A stretch of DNA of 64,000 bases. It comes from Sanderia malayensis (lineage: Eukaryota > Cnidaria > Scyphozoa > Semaeostomeae > Pelagiidae). Below the pieces are notes generated by a model. It did no database searches and had not been told where the DNA came from. It worked only from the letters and a program-made list of their open reading frames with translations. Both the position numbers and the translations under genes were made by a program. The stretch lies in assembly GCA_013076295.1 (NCBI GenBank), contig RQOL01000828.1:372001-436000 (forward strand), given 5' to 3'. Shown here piece after piece: positions 1-11,480 of this stretch; within the stretch, counting starts at the first letter, position 1, and the number at the start of each line of letters is the position of its first letter.

Positions 1-596
1 CTAATCTCAAAACATATTCAGGAGCAGGGTTTCCAACCCTGGCTTCTTGCATGCTAGGAAAGTACTCTACCATTGAGCTGCACCCCCGATGAGCTATTAA
101 ACTCAAGCAGTCAAAGTTTCTGTAACTTAACGCCATTGCTTGTATGCATAATTGCAAATAAACAATCAAAATAATCTAAAAATAGATGGAAGAGCAGGTT
201 TTCAAACCCTAGGCCTCTCGCATGCTAAGCGAGCACTCTACCACTGAGCTACACCCCCAACCAGCTATGAAGCTCTAGACGTGAAAACTTTTGTAATTTA
301 ATGACTTTTTTTGTATGCATAAATGCAAATGAACAATAAAAATAATCTCAAAATAGATGGAGGAGCAGGGTTTCGAACACGGGGCCTCTCGCATCCTAAG
401 CGAGCACTCTACCACTGAGTTACACCCCCGATGAGATAGTAAACTTTAGCAGTGAAAGCTTTTGTAAGTTAACACCTTTTCGTATATGCATAAGCTCAAG
501 TAACTTAGGAAATTAATCTCAAAACATATGCAGGGCAGGGTTTTCAACCCTGGGCTTCTAGCATGCGAAGAGAACACTCTGCCACTGAGCTGCACC
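1..596 (-). repeat. tRNA-Ala-like tandem array, block 1
   Basis: About four head-to-tail units of the tRNA-like repeat, read on the minus strand. The copies here are mostly degenerate: T-arms read ttccaaccct or ttcaaaccct instead of ttcgaaccct, and the copy at about 358-429 has a damaged T-stem. The block ends inside the acceptor stem of a unit, where BEL-1 is inserted; the five bases GCACC at 592-596 are the left target-site duplication. Confidence 0.9.
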
Positions 597-958
597 TGTC
601 GGAGAACTTAACTCCGATTTGCTAGTTGTTAGCTTGAACAGAAATTTCGCAAGAAGAAACACACTGATCAATAGAATTCAGCTTTTTCAAAAGTGTACAC
701 TCATGTCCACTTCAATTCTATCTCGAAAAACGCAACTGAACAATACATAAATTTCATAATTATTTCAACGTGCTTTATAGGAAATGAGTAATATTCTTTA
801 AACTACAAACCAATCAGATCGTTACAAATGTCTCTATTTTATCCAATCAAAACATAATTAGTAATATAAGGGTTAGTCATTAAACCATGTGGAAGGCCAT
901 CACAGTAAGAAGTTCGATGAGTCAGTTAGCTGCGCATGTGCACAAGGAATTTCCCACA
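597..958 (-). repeat. BEL-1 3' LTR
   Basis: Left LTR, 362 bp, starting tgtcgg and ending cccaca on the plus strand, so TG...CA on the element strand. The polypurine tract AAGGAGGGGGGAA (element strand) abuts it at about 959-971. Confidence 0.95.
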
Positions 959-974
959 TTCCCCCCTCCTTGAC

Positions 975-2937
975 TCAAAGGGAGTCAAGAAGCGCTTGGG
1001 TCTTAGCGCGCGCGTCTCGCGCTGCAGCTCGAGTAGGTCGGCGGCTCTGATCCTGGTGACCTTGCAACTCGTTCTGATTTCTATCACTAGACACACTTCT
1101 ACTGTTCTCGTTCGAATTACGCTGACTACTCTCAACTTCTAATGGGTAAAGCTTCTGAATAGGACGATTCAATACATCAGGCTTACCCTTGCCTGGTTTT
1201 CTAACCTTCGCCCCTCTTACCACTCCATCTGTTCCCTTGATTAGCGCCTGCACGATTCCTGTTTTCCACAATCCTCTCTTCATATTGTCCTCGTAGATAA
1301 GGACAATGTCACCTACCGACACTGAACTCGGTTTATTTTTCCTTTGTCGATGTCTCTCGCGTAGGTCTACAAGGTATTCCTTTCTCCACCTGTTCCAAAA
1401 GTGCGTTAATTTCCTGGTAAGATTTAAGAATCGACTGTTTACCGTATTAGAATTACCCGTGTAATCTTCCTCGTCATCACTTTCACCAATCTCAATGCCT
1501 TCTGACAGTGTGGATAATCGATGTCCGAACATCAAGTGTGAAGGTGTCAAGACTTGACCTTCAATCTCATCGTAACTGTAGGTCAAGGGCCTGGAATTAA
1601 GAGTATTCTCAATCTCTGATAACACAGTGTTTAGTTCATCAAAAGTTAATTTAGCGTTACCTAACACCTTCCTTGCGCATCTTTTCACCGATTGCATCAT
1701 TCGCTCAAAAAATCCTCCCCACCATGGACTTCTTTCCAAGTTGAACTTCAACTGAATGCGTCTAGACAGTAGAAATTCTTGTACCGTTGACTCCTTTGAC
1801 ACTTCCTTGAGTGACCTTGCTGTGGCCTTGAAGGTTTTGGCATTATCTGAAACGATAAGATGTGGTGTGCCTCTGCGGGCACAGAATCGTCTTAAGCAAT
1901 TGATAAAGGTGCTAGCATTAAGATCAGATACCAACTCCAAATGCAATGCCCTTGTTACGCAGCAAGAGAATAAAGCAAGATATGCTTTGGACATTTCACC
2001 TGATATCTGCTTCACAAAAAACGGGCCAGCGAAATCAACCCCTACTCTACTGAAGGGCAACCAGTGGCGGCGCCAGGGGGGGAATGGGGGGGACTAGTCC
2101 CCCCCATTTTTTCAGAAAGATGGTATCTGAGATTCATGCAAATCCGGTGAGAAAATTGGGGGGGGGGTAGGCCTACGTTCTGTGAATTGTGTCGCAAGAT
2201 TATTTCAATGTAAAACACAAAAATGATACCTTTTTGTTTAACAGTTCCCAATAAACAAGTGAAAATTAAAGTCTATAGGTCAGTTCACGATTCTATTGGA
2301 CATGTAAAGCTTCCACATTTGAAATCATATATCAGCTTAAAATGCAAAGAGCATTAGGGCGTCTCCCATGAATTCCATCTTGGAAGGGAATTTTCCGACG
2401 TTCAACGCTGCTATCAACGGGTGTTGTTTCAAAATATTTTCGCCGAGATTGACTCTCGTAACTATACCCATTTGTTATGTTTCTGTGAAGGTTTTTTGTG
2501 TTGTTCTAATAATATATGCAGAAAGAGAAATCAAAGGATCCTAAGCCATTTTGAGACCTCAGAAATGACAAAATCCCGGAGCTTCCGGGGGCTTCGCCCC
2601 CTGGACCCCTACCAGGGCGCTGCCCTGGACCCGCTGGGGGCTTACATCGCCCTCAGACCCCCAGCTGTTTTAGGCAATGGCTTCCGGCCAAAACACAATT
2701 TTTAAAATTTTCTTGCCCGCCCCGGAAAAAATCCCCCCCACCTTTTTGGAGCTGGCGCCGCCACTGATGGCAACGCCTGTTTACTCTAAACTCAGGTAAT
2801 GCGGAAGTCTGGCCAGGTCGATACGCCTTTCCTTCAAATTTCTTGCAAATAAAACACCCTCTGAGCAATTTCTTAACGTACTGCCTACCTTTTACAATCC
2901 AGAACTTTGTTCTCACTTCGGCTAAAGTAGTCTTCAC
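975..2937 (-). pseudogene. BEL-1 integrase, split by a hAT-like insertion
   Basis: The integrase N-terminal zinc-binding part lies at 2937-2767 (LAEVRTKFWIVKGRQYVKK, CFICKKFEGKAY). The catalytic core and C-terminal part lie at 2061-975. Visible catalytic residues are the first D in GVDFAGP, the second D in VSDNAKTF and the E in GGFFERMMQ, a DDE triad. The C-terminal region has HFWNRWRKEYL and VGDIVLIYEDN, typical of BEL/Pao. The two parts are separated by the 705-bp element at 2062-2766 and its target duplication. Confidence 0.9.
2062..2766. mobile_element. Non-autonomous hAT-like element
   Basis: A 705-bp insertion with perfect 15-bp terminal inverted repeats CAGTGGCGGCGCCAG. It is flanked by an 8-bp duplication that matches at 7 of 8 bases (agggcaac at 2054-2061, atggcaac at 2767-2774). 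The CAGTGGCGG terminus and 8-bp duplication are hAT hallmarks. It has no transposase; short open stretches inside it look like chance. The interior has G/C runs and short palindromes (about 2577-2670). Removing it and one duplication copy restores continuity of the BEL-1 integrase. Confidence 0.85.
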
Positions 2938-2989
2938 ACCTCCGTGATGCGTCTTGTCTCGTTCCTAGTCAGCTGTTTCTGAACTTCTC

Positions 2990-3238
2990 TTATCCAGTAC
3001 AATTCTGTCCCCATTGGTCCTTCTCCGATTGTTGAAGTATTTCTGCCACCCTAAACTGCACCCACTGTTTCCACTCTCCTTGATTATTGATCCAGTAGAG
3101 TGCAGTTTTGCTATCTAGCCAGAACCTAACCTTGTTAATTGTAACTTGCTCACTCAAGGCATTCTTCACATTGCTCATTAATGCCGCTAAGATCCTAGCT
3201 GATAAAAGCTCCAACCTAGGGATAGTCAACTGCTTCAA
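2990..3238 (-). pseudogene. BEL-1 RNase H fragment
   Basis: An 82-residue remnant with the BEL/Pao RNase H signature IPRLELLSARILAAL and WLDSKTALYWINN, frameshifted from the reverse transcriptase upstream. The normally following 150-200 residues are mostly absent. In BEL-2 the distance from the equivalent GEWG motif to the LAEIRSRFW motif is about 600 bp, but here it is about 75 bp, so roughly 0.5 kb has been deleted near 2985. Confidence 0.85.
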
Positions 3239-3256
3239 GGGTGCTACTCTACTTTT

Positions 3257-4435
3257 TCAGCATAGTAACTTGGTAAATATACCTGAGTTGGTCTTGTACA
3301 CCAAGTAAATTGCTGCACAATATCCCTTTTGACTGGCATCTCCAAACCCATGCAATTGACAATCCAACACCTCTCCTTCTCCCTCGTAGAACATGAACCT
3401 TGGGATCGTTATAGACTCTACTTCATTCAATTCAGACACCCATGCTTCCCATCTACGTTGTTGTTCCTCTGGAACTGGTTCATCCCATCCAAGATTCTCC
3501 TTGCACAACTCCTGGAAGATAAACTTTGCTTTCACACAGAGAGGGCTAACAATACCTGTTGGATCGAAAATCATTGCAAGATTACTCAAAATACCCCGTT
3601 TTGTAACCTCCTGAGGCATATCACTAACTGCTACTTTGGCCAATTCAAATTCTAGTGAATCTTGCTGACTGTCCCAGTTAAGACCCAAAACTTTTGTTTT
3701 TCCCTTTTTCGCTGGACCAAAGCTTTCCTTTGCATATGACTCTTCTGACTGCTTTTTTGTAACCTCTCTACCTGAATTATCATGTTTTTCTCCTTCACTT
3801 ATCCTGTTCTTTAAATCTGAATCATTTGTTTTCCATTTCCGCAACTTGAAGCCACCCTCTTCCAACCTATTCTTGACCTTCTCATATAAAGCAAAACTCA
3901 CATCAGAGTCCTTGACACTTACCACAAAATCATCTACATAGATACTCCTTGCTACTTGCTGCACAAACAGGGGATCTAACTGCTTGAATGTTTCTATGTG
4001 ATATTTCAATACAGCGTTCAAAAGAAAGGGGGAAGAATTGACACCAAATACAACTCGGTTAAAACGGTATGTGACTATTTTTGGCTTATCAGCCATCACA
4101 TTGTCAAACCAAAGAAATCTCAGACAATCTCTATCTGCTGAGTCGATTTCTATATTGAGAAAAGCCTTCTCAATATCTCCTACCAAAGCAACCTTACCTT
4201 CTTGAAACCTGAGTAAGATGTCAAAAATCAGAGGGGTGAGGGGAGGACCCACATGAAGGCAATCATTCAGAGAGACTCCAAATTTCCTGTCTCTGCAGGA
4301 AGCATCATAAACTATACGCACCTTTGTGGTCTCAGCTTCATCCCTTATGACAGCAGTGTGAGGCAGGTAGTGAACCTTCTCAGCCATGTCTAGTTCTGGT
4401 ACCATTTCAATTATGCCCATTTGCAACTGTTCCAT
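3257..4435 (-). pseudogene. BEL-1 reverse transcriptase
   Basis: A 392-residue open stretch covering the BEL/Pao reverse transcriptase: KVRIVYDAS, LNDCLHVGPPLTPLIFDIL, the first catalytic aspartate in LVGDIEKAFLNI, the template-grip FNRVVFGVNSSPFLLNAVL, and the YVDD catalytic box in SIYVDDFVV. It runs on into the connection domain (DPTGIVSPLCVKAKFIFQELC). It is out of frame with protease upstream and with RNase H downstream. The motifs are intact, so it is recently decayed rather than ancient. Confidence 0.92.
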
Positions 4436-6649
4436 AGTAATACCATGTATTTCTCAAGAATCCCTGTCTCCTTCTCCAATCTTTTCATCTGGCTTTTTAA
4501 CCTAGCTAAGCTGTTGAGATAATTAGAAGGTAAAGGTTTGTGTCCTGCCTTCCATGGAAGGCCAACCAAATATCTGCCACCTGTGAAGGAAATGTTATCA
4601 ATAACCTTTTCATGTACCTCATTCTGAGGTCGTATTCCCAAAGTATCCAAGTCCCACAGCTTATGCACTTCTAGCCCCAAATTCCTTTCTTCATTGTGTT
4701 CAACAGAAACAATATTGGAATTAAAGGTGTCAACATCCTCATTATAATTTGAACACTTACCGCTAAGTGGGCCTGACAGAACCCATCCAAGGGTTGTCTT
4801 CACAGCTGCCGGTTCATTTGGCCCCCCTCGTATACAGGTGCCCTCTTGAAACTCCCATAGAAAATCTGAGCCAACCAGTACTTGAATATCAAGCAGTCTG
4901 TCATATCTTGAACAATCTGCAAACCAAACATCCTTCAGATGCTTGTAAAACTTCTTAGCATCCTCTGGGTGGACGTTAACAATGTTAGTAATCTCGTCCA
5001 CAACAAAACAAGTGACTGTAGTAACCTTTCCTCCTCTCAAGGAGGAAAGTGTGAACTCAACTACATCTCTCTCCTTTCTATCTACCTCTCTGTGTCCAAA
5101 TGCTTTTATGCCTAAAGTCTCTTTTCTCAAACAATTCAGTCCTAACTTGGCTACAGCCTCAGCAGTAATAAAGGACTTATGATTGCCCGTATCAAACAAT
5201 ACTCTCACTGTGCTTCCAGTATTCTCGTTTACCTTTGCTAAAGCTGTCTGTAGAGCTACTCTACCACCAGAGCCAGTGCTGCCTACCCAAGAAACTGCAT
5301 TTGCATTAAGCGGAGGTGCGCTGGGCCTAGGCTGCGATTCCTTAACCTCAGGCTTGGCCTGCGAGTTAGCGTGGTTAGTACATATAGAGGTGTGATGCCT
5401 TCCTTTGCAAACATTACATTTTTTGTTAAAGTGGCATTGGAAAGATTTATGCCCCCCTCCCAAGCATATAAAACATTTAAAGTTTTTCTTTAAAAAGCTC
5501 TTACGATCATCTACCGTTGCTACGATAGGGCAGTCCTCGTGCACATGCTCTTGGCTGCAATATGCACATCTCTTCTTCTCTTCTTTGCCTGCAAACAGAG
5601 CATTTGCCGTCCCCATTGTTGTTCTTCTTGGGTTGCTCTCCTGTCTTGATCTTCTCGTATCTTCGGGTCTTCCTTGGCCATTGGGGTTTCTCAACAATGG
5701 AACGTGACATTCTCTGATCTCCAACTCCTTCGACAGCGATCCGAGCATTTCTTCTAAATTCCAGTCGAGGTGCGATTTCCCAACATCTCTGAGCATTCCC
5801 AGCCGAATTCCCTCAGGAAGTTTTTCAATTAAAACCGGAACAATAATGCTGGAGTATGTTATTTTGTCAACGCCGAGAGCCTCCAGTCCGCGGAAATGTG
5901 TCTCGATATGATCATGAAATGATCTCAGTCTTGCGGTGTTCTTCTCGTTAAAAACCGGTGCCAGGTTCAATAGCTGATTGATGTGGGCGCGTTGAATAAC
6001 ACCCGGATTTGCGTAACGGCTCTTCAGGAAATTCACTGCGGTTTCGTAAGATGAGTCAGTCGACGGGATTCCTGCAATCACGCTTCGGGCCGGCTCTTCT
6101 AAAAATCCCCTCAGGTATTTCAGCTTGTCGACGTCGGCCAAATTTTCATTATCATTCACTGTGCTACAAAAACTGTCCCAAAACTCACTCCATTCGTGAA
6201 TCTTTCCACTAAATTTGCTCAATTCAAGCGCGGGGAGCTTTACTGGCGTTCTTCTTTTCATCGTTGTGCCTTGGCTATCGTCTGACCTCACTGACTGGAT
6301 ACTCTCTAAGGAATCACGCCGTCCCCTAGGGCCTGAAGCTATGGATTCATTCTCTGTAATTTCTTCTAGTTGCTTTTCGGTCGATACTATCGCCCCAATC
6401 TCTGTAATCTATCGCATCATCCATCTCTTTCTCGCCGTCTTCATCTTCGTACTCGATAATAAAGTCAAGAATCCTCTCGTCAAAGTCCTTTAAAGTGCCT
6501 TGGATCTCTTTCAACTCTACCAAGTACTTTTTCAATAAAACCGCGTCTCGTGGTTCGTCTCTGAGGACTTCTCTTACTCGTTTCACCAAAATCGTTGCAC
6601 TTCTTCTATACAAGGAACGTTTTTTCTTCAGTTTCTCGAACTCATCCAT
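4411..6649 (-). pseudogene. BEL-1 gag and aspartic protease (frameshifted)
   Basis: The gag starts at 6649 with a charged, probably coiled-coil N-terminus. The reading frame shifts near 6410 and continues as a 626-residue stretch (6291-4411). This has the conserved gag core (EFWDSF, LEEPARSVI), two to three cysteine-histidine knuckles (CAYCSQEHVHEDC, CFICLGGGHKSFQC, CNVCKGRHHTSIC) and a retropepsin with the active-site triad in VLFDTG (DTG). It ends in the N-terminal linker of the reverse transcriptase, where a second frameshift near 4430 separates it from the rest of pol. BEL-2 encodes a clearly related protein. Confidence 0.9.
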
Positions 6650-6662
6650 CTCTAATTCAAAC

Positions 6663-6681
6663 TATCCGGCTCGGTGGACCA
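6663..6681 (-). promoter_or_regulatory. BEL-1 primer binding site
   Basis: On the element strand TGGTCCACCGAGCCGGATA lies two bases inside the 5' LTR. It is complementary to a tRNA 3' end finishing in ...GGACCA. The same 19 bases occur at the matching place in BEL-2, so both use the same primer. The implied 3' end resembles animal tRNA-Tyr, but the acceptor bases are not an exact match to what I know, so the primer identity is left open. Confidence 0.75.
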
Positions 6682-6683
6682 TC

Positions 6684-7044
6684 TGTCGGAGAACTTAACT
6701 CCGATTTGCTAGTTGTTAGCTTGAACAGAAATTTCGCAAGAAGAAACACACTGATCAATAGAATTCAGCTTTTTCAAAAGTGTACACTCATGTCCACTTC
6801 AATTCTATCTCCAAAAACGCAACTGAACAATACATAAATTCATAATTATTTCAACGTGCTTAATAGGAAATGAGTAATATTCTTTAAACTACAAACCAAT
6901 CAGATCGTTACAAATGTCTCTATTTTATCCAATCAAAACAAAATTAGTAATATAAGGGTTAGTCATTAGACCATGTGGAAGGCCATCACAGTAAGAAGTT
7001 CGATGAGTCAGTTAGCTGCGCGTGCGCACAAGGAATTTCCCACA
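6684..7044 (-). repeat. BEL-1 5' LTR
   Basis: Right LTR, 361 bp, matching the left copy apart from about six substitutions and one single-base indel. It is followed by the GCACC duplication at 7045-7049 and then by the remainder of the interrupted tRNA-like unit. Confidence 0.95.
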
Positions 7045-7493
7045 GCACCCCCGATGAGCTATTAAACTCAAGCAGTCAAAGTTTCTGTAACTTAACGCCA
7101 TTGCTTGTATGCATAATTGTAAATAAACAATCAAAATAATCTCAAAGTAGATGGAAAAGCAGGGTTTCAAACCCTGCGGCTCTCGCATGCGATACCAGCG
7201 CTTTACCACTGAGCTACATCCCCAACTAGCTACGAACCTCTAGAAGTTGTCGCTTTTGTAATATAATGCCATTTCTTGTGTGCATAATTGCAAATAAACA
7301 ATCAAAATAATCTCAAAATAGATGGAGGAGCAAATATTCGAACACTGGGACTGTCGCATGCAATGCCAGCGCTCTACCACTGAGCTACACCCCCAACGAG
7401 CTATGAAGCTCTAGAAGTCAACGCCTTTGTAATTTAATGTCTTTTTTTGAATGCATAAGTGCAAATGAAGAATCAATATAATTTCAAAATAGA

Positions 7494-7565
7494 TGGAAGA
7501 GCAGGGTTTCGAACCCTGGGCTTCTAGCATGCTAAGCGAGCACTCAACCACTGAGCTACACCCCC
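7494..7565 (-). tRNA. tRNA-Ala-like, anticodon AGC
   Basis: 72-nt cloverleaf with 5' GGGGGTG acceptor strand, A box TAGCTCAGTGG and B box GGTTCGAAACC. The anticodon loop TTAGCAT reads AGC. One mismatch lies in the anticodon stem (CTCGC against GCTAG). Possibly a pseudogene. Confidence 0.55.
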
Positions 7566-9706
7566 AACGAGCACTGAAGCTTTAGAATTGAACGTTTTTG
7601 TAATTTAATGTCTTTTTTTGCATGCATAAATGAAAATGAACAATCAATATAATCTCGAAAAATATGGAGGAGCAGGCAATCGAGCCGTGGACCTCTCGCA
7701 TGCAAAGCGAGCGCTCTACCACTGAGCTAAACCCCCGATGAGATGGTAAACTCTAGCAGTGAAGGCTTTTGTAAGTTAACGTCTTTTCGTTTATCCATGA
7801 TTTCAAATAAATTAGGAAACTAATCTCAAAACATATGCAGGAGCAGGGTTTTCAACCCTGGGCTTCTAGCATGCGAAGAGAACACTCTACCACTAAGCTG
7901 TACCCCCGATGAGCTATTAAACTCAAGCAGTCAAAGTTTCTGTAACTTAACGCCATTGCTTGTATGCATAATTGCAAATAAACAATCAAAATAATCTCAA
8001 AATAGATGGAAGAGCAGGATTTCAAACCCTGTGGCTCTCGCATGCGAAGCCAGTGCTTTACCACTGAGCTACACCCCCGACGAGCTATGAAGCTCTAGAG
8101 AAAAACGCTTTTGTAATTTAATGACTAATTTTTCTATGCATAAATGCAAATGAACAATGAAGATAATCTCAAAACATATGAAGGAGCAGGGTTTCGAACC
8201 CTGGGCCTCTCGCATGAGCGTTCTACAACTAAGCTACACCCCCAACGAGCTATGAAGCTCTAGAAGTGAACGCTTTTGTAATTGAATGACTTTTTTTGTA
8301 TGCATAAATGCAAATGAACAATCAAATTAATCTCAAAATAGATGGAGGAGCAAGGTTTCGAACCCTGGGACTCTCGCATGCTAAGCGAGCACTCTTCCAC
8401 TGAGCTACACCCCCGATAAAAAGTAAACTCTAGCAGTGAAGGCTTTTGTAAGTTAACGCCTTTTCGTAGCTGCATAAGTTCAAATAACTTATGAAACTAA
8501 TCTCGAAACATATGCAGTAGCAGGGTTTCCAAACCTGGGCTTCTAGAATGCTATAAGAACACTCTACCACTGAGCTACACCCCAACAAGCTATGAAGATC
8601 TAGAAGTCAACGCCTTTGTAATTTAAAGCCCTTTTTGTATGCATAAATGCAAATGAACAATCAATATAATCTTAAAATAGATTGAGGAGCAGGGTTTCGA
8701 ACCCTGGGCTTCTAGCATGCTAAGCGAGCACTCAACCACTGAGCTACACCTCCAACGAGCACTGAAGCTTTAGAATTGAACGTTTTTGTAATTTAATGTC
8801 TTTTTTTGCATGCATAAATGAAAATGAACAATCAATATAATCTCGAAAAATATGGAGGAGCAGGCAATCGAGCCGTGGACCTCTCGCATGCAAAGCGAGC
8901 GCTCTACCACTGAGCTACACCCCCGATGAGATGGTAAACTCTAGCAGTGAAGGCTTTTGTAAGTTAACGTCTTTTCGTTTATCCATGATTTCAAATAAAT
9001 TATGAAACTAATCTCAAAACATATGCAGGAGCAGTGTTTTCAACCCTGGGCTTCTAGCATGCGAAGAGAACACTCTACCACTGAGCTGCACCCCCGATGA
9101 GATATTAAACTCAAGCAGTCAAAGTTTCTGTAACTTAACGCTATTGCTTGTATGCATAATTGCAAATAAACAATCAAAATAATCTCAAAATAGATGGAAG
9201 AGCAGGATTGCAAACAATGTGGCTCTCGCATGCGAAGCCATCGTTTTACCACTGAGCTACACCCCCAACGAGCTATGAAGCGATAGAGGAAAACGCTTTT
9301 GTAATTTAATGACTTATTTTTGTACGCATAAATGCAAATGAACAATCAAGATAATCTCAAAACATATGAAGGAGCAGGGTTTCGAACCCTGGGTCTCTCG
9401 AATGCTAAGAGAACTTTCTACCACTGAGCTGCACCCCCGATCAGCTATGAAACTCATGCAGTCAACGTTTCTGTAACTTAACGCCATTTCTTGTATGCAT
9501 CATTGCAAATAAACAATCAAAATAATCTCAAAATAGATGGAGGAGCTGGGTCTCAAACCCTGGGCTTCTCGCATGCTATGCGAGCACTCTATCACTGAGC
9601 TACACCCCCAACCAGCTATGAAGCTCTAGAAGTCAAAGTTTTGTACTTTAATGCCTTTTTTGTAAGCATAATGGATAATGAACAATGAATATAATCTCAA
9701 AATAGA

Positions 9707-9778
9707 TGGAGGAGCAGGGTTTCGAACCCTGGGCCCCTCGCATGCAAAGCGAGCGCTCTACCACAGAGCTACACCCCC
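9707..9778 (-). tRNA. tRNA-Ala-like, anticodon UGC
   Basis: 72 nt, B box intact, anticodon stem CTCGC/GCGAG with loop TTTGCAT (UGC), acceptor with the G3-U70 pair. The D-arm has one substitution (A box TAGCTCTGTGG). Confidence 0.6.
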
Positions 9779-10045
9779 TACGAGCTATGAAGCTCTACAA
9801 GTCAACGCTTTTGTAATTTATTGCCTTTTTTATATGCTTGAATGCAAATGAACAATCAATATAATGTCAAAAGAGATTGAGGAGCAGGGTCTCAAACCCT
9901 GGGCTTCTCGCATGTTATGCGAGCACTCTACCATTGAGTTACACCCCCAACGAGCTATGAAGCTCAAGAAGTCAACGCTTTTGTACTTTAATGCCTTTTT
10001 GTAAGCATAAATCCTAAAGAGCAATCAATATAATTTCAAAATAGA

Positions 10046-10117
10046 TGGAGGAGCAGGGTTTTGAACCCTCGGCCTCTCGCATGTTAAGCGAGCACTTTAC
10101 AACTGAGCTACACCCCC
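10046..10117 (-). tRNA. tRNA-like, anticodon AAC (Val) on an Ala body
   Basis: The anticodon stem CTCGC/GCGAG is perfect and the loop TTAACAT reads AAC, a valine anticodon. The acceptor still has the alanine G3-U70 pair and A73. The B box GTTCAAAAC fits consensus. The D-stem has one mismatch and a G-U pair, and the T-stem has one mismatch. Related copies lie near 24538, 29160, 29672, 31197, 34868 and 38372. Confidence 0.5.
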
Positions 10118-10958
10118 GATGAGATAGTTTACTCTAGCAGTTAAACCTTTTGTAAATTAACGCCATTTCGTATATCCATAAGTTCAAATAAATTATGAAA
10201 CTAATCTCAAAACATATGCAATAGCAGGGTTTCCAACCTTGGGCTTCTAGCATGCTATAAGAACACTCTACCACTGAGTTACACCCCCAAGGAGCTATGA
10301 AGCTCTAGAAGTCAAAGCATTTGTAATTTAATGTAATTGTAATTGTAATTGTTATTTTAATTTAATGTAATTGTAATTGTTGTTGTAATTGTATTTGTAA
10401 TTGTAATTTTTTTGTATGCATCATTGCAAATAAAAAATCATAATAATCTCAAAATAGATGGAGGAGCAGGGTCTCAAACCCTGGGCTTCTCGCATTCTAT
10501 GCGAGCACTCTACCTCTGAGCTACACCCTCAACGAGCTATGAAGCTCTAGAAGTCAACGCTTTTGTAATTTAACGCCTTTTTTGTATGCATAAATGCAAA
10601 TGAACAATGAATATAATGTCAAAATAGACCGAGGAACAAGGTTTCGAACCCTGGGCTTCTCGCATATTAAGCGACCACTCTACCACTGATCTACACCCTA
10701 AACGAGATATGAAGTTCTACAAGTCAACGCTTTTGTAATTTAATGCCTTTTTTGTATGCTTGAATGCAAATGAACAATCATTATAATGTCAAAATAGATG
10801 GAGGAGCAGGGTCTCAAGCCCAGGGCTTCTCGCATGCTATGCGTGCACTCTACAACTGCGCTACAGCCCCCCCCCCCCCCACGAGCTATGAAGTTCTAGA
10901 AGTCAAAGCTTTTGTACTTTAATGCCATTTTTGTAAGCATAAATGCATCAATGTTCAA

Positions 10959-11023
10959 ATAGTAATCTATCCTCACCGAATGTCTCTCTCTTCTTTTCAA
11001 TTTGGCTAAGATATGGAGAGTGC
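10959..11023 (-). repeat. Split direct repeat B2 (element 3' terminus)
   Basis: 65 bp starting ATAGTAATCTATCC and matching 11266-11330 almost exactly (one visible substitution). It marks the left edge of the retroelement in the array. Confidence 0.9.
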
Positions 11024-11096
11024 GAAGGAGGCTTCGCAGTTTGAAAGGTAGAGAGAGATATTACCGTCGCTGCGGGAGGAGAGGAAGGCCGTTATC

Positions 11097-11269
11097 AACG
11101 CACTGTTGCTAGTTGCTGAAGGAGGGCTGTTATTCAGCGCATGGCTCATTATATACTGCCAAATTCCCCTGAGGGTTATGGAAGCAACTCCCCGAGCTCC
11201 TTAAAGGTCCTTAGGGGCGCATATCTCAGCCTTATCATAAGTTCATAGAAATTCATCCGGTGAGAATAG
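11097..11269 (-). repeat. Split direct repeat A2
   Basis: 173 bp matching A1 at 24011-24183 in the same orientation with only a few substitutions. It ends in GAATAG, where it meets B1. Confidence 0.9.
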
Positions 11270-11330
11270 TAATCTATCCTCACCGAATGTCTCTCTCTTC
11301 CTTTCAATTTGGCTAAGATATGGAGAGTGC
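11266..11330 (-). repeat. Split direct repeat B1
   Basis: 65 bp matching B2, directly joined to A2 through the shared ATAG. The A2/B1 junction is what a circular intermediate of such an element is expected to look like. Confidence 0.9.
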
Positions 11331-11480
11331 TTCGGAGGCAGCAATATGAAGTTCGCAGAAAACCTGTATGAGGAGTGACACAATACAACAACTCTATGAC
11401 ATTTAGTCGAATGTGTATATATATATCCATAACTCAATTAGAGAGGGCCGAAAATAGGAAAAAACCCCTGGGCTAAAAAG

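Larger units (their letters stand above)
597..7044 (-). mobile_element. BEL/Pao LTR retrotransposon BEL-1 (degenerate copy)
   Basis: A 6.4-kb LTR retrotransposon read on the minus strand. It has LTRs of 362 and 361 bp, a 5-bp target-site duplication (GCACC at 592-596 and 7045-7049), a primer binding site next to the 5' LTR, a polypurine tract next to the 3' LTR, and gag, protease, reverse transcriptase, RNase H and integrase in BEL/Pao order. The LTRs differ at about six positions plus one indel by eye. It is inactive: frameshifts near 6410, 4430 and 3250, an internal deletion near 2985 and a hAT-like insertion in integrase. It landed inside the 5' acceptor-stem region of one tRNA-like unit. 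Confidence 0.95.
7045..10958 (-). repeat. tRNA-Ala-like tandem array, block 2
   Basis: About 23 units of about 169 bp, all encoding the tRNA-like body on the minus strand. T-loop classes include intact ttcgaaccct and degenerate ttcaaaccct, ttttcaaccct and tctcaaaccct. A (TAATTG)-type microsatellite occupies 10330-10410 in one spacer, and the same expanded spacer recurs at 24820-24900 on the other side of the Ngaro-type insertion. A two-unit segment at about 7670-8060 recurs at 8860-9260. Confidence 0.92.

Noticed and set aside
10330..10420. TAATTG microsatellite as a regulatory element
   Set aside because: It is a simple-sequence expansion of an array spacer, also seen at 24820-24900, with no sign of function.
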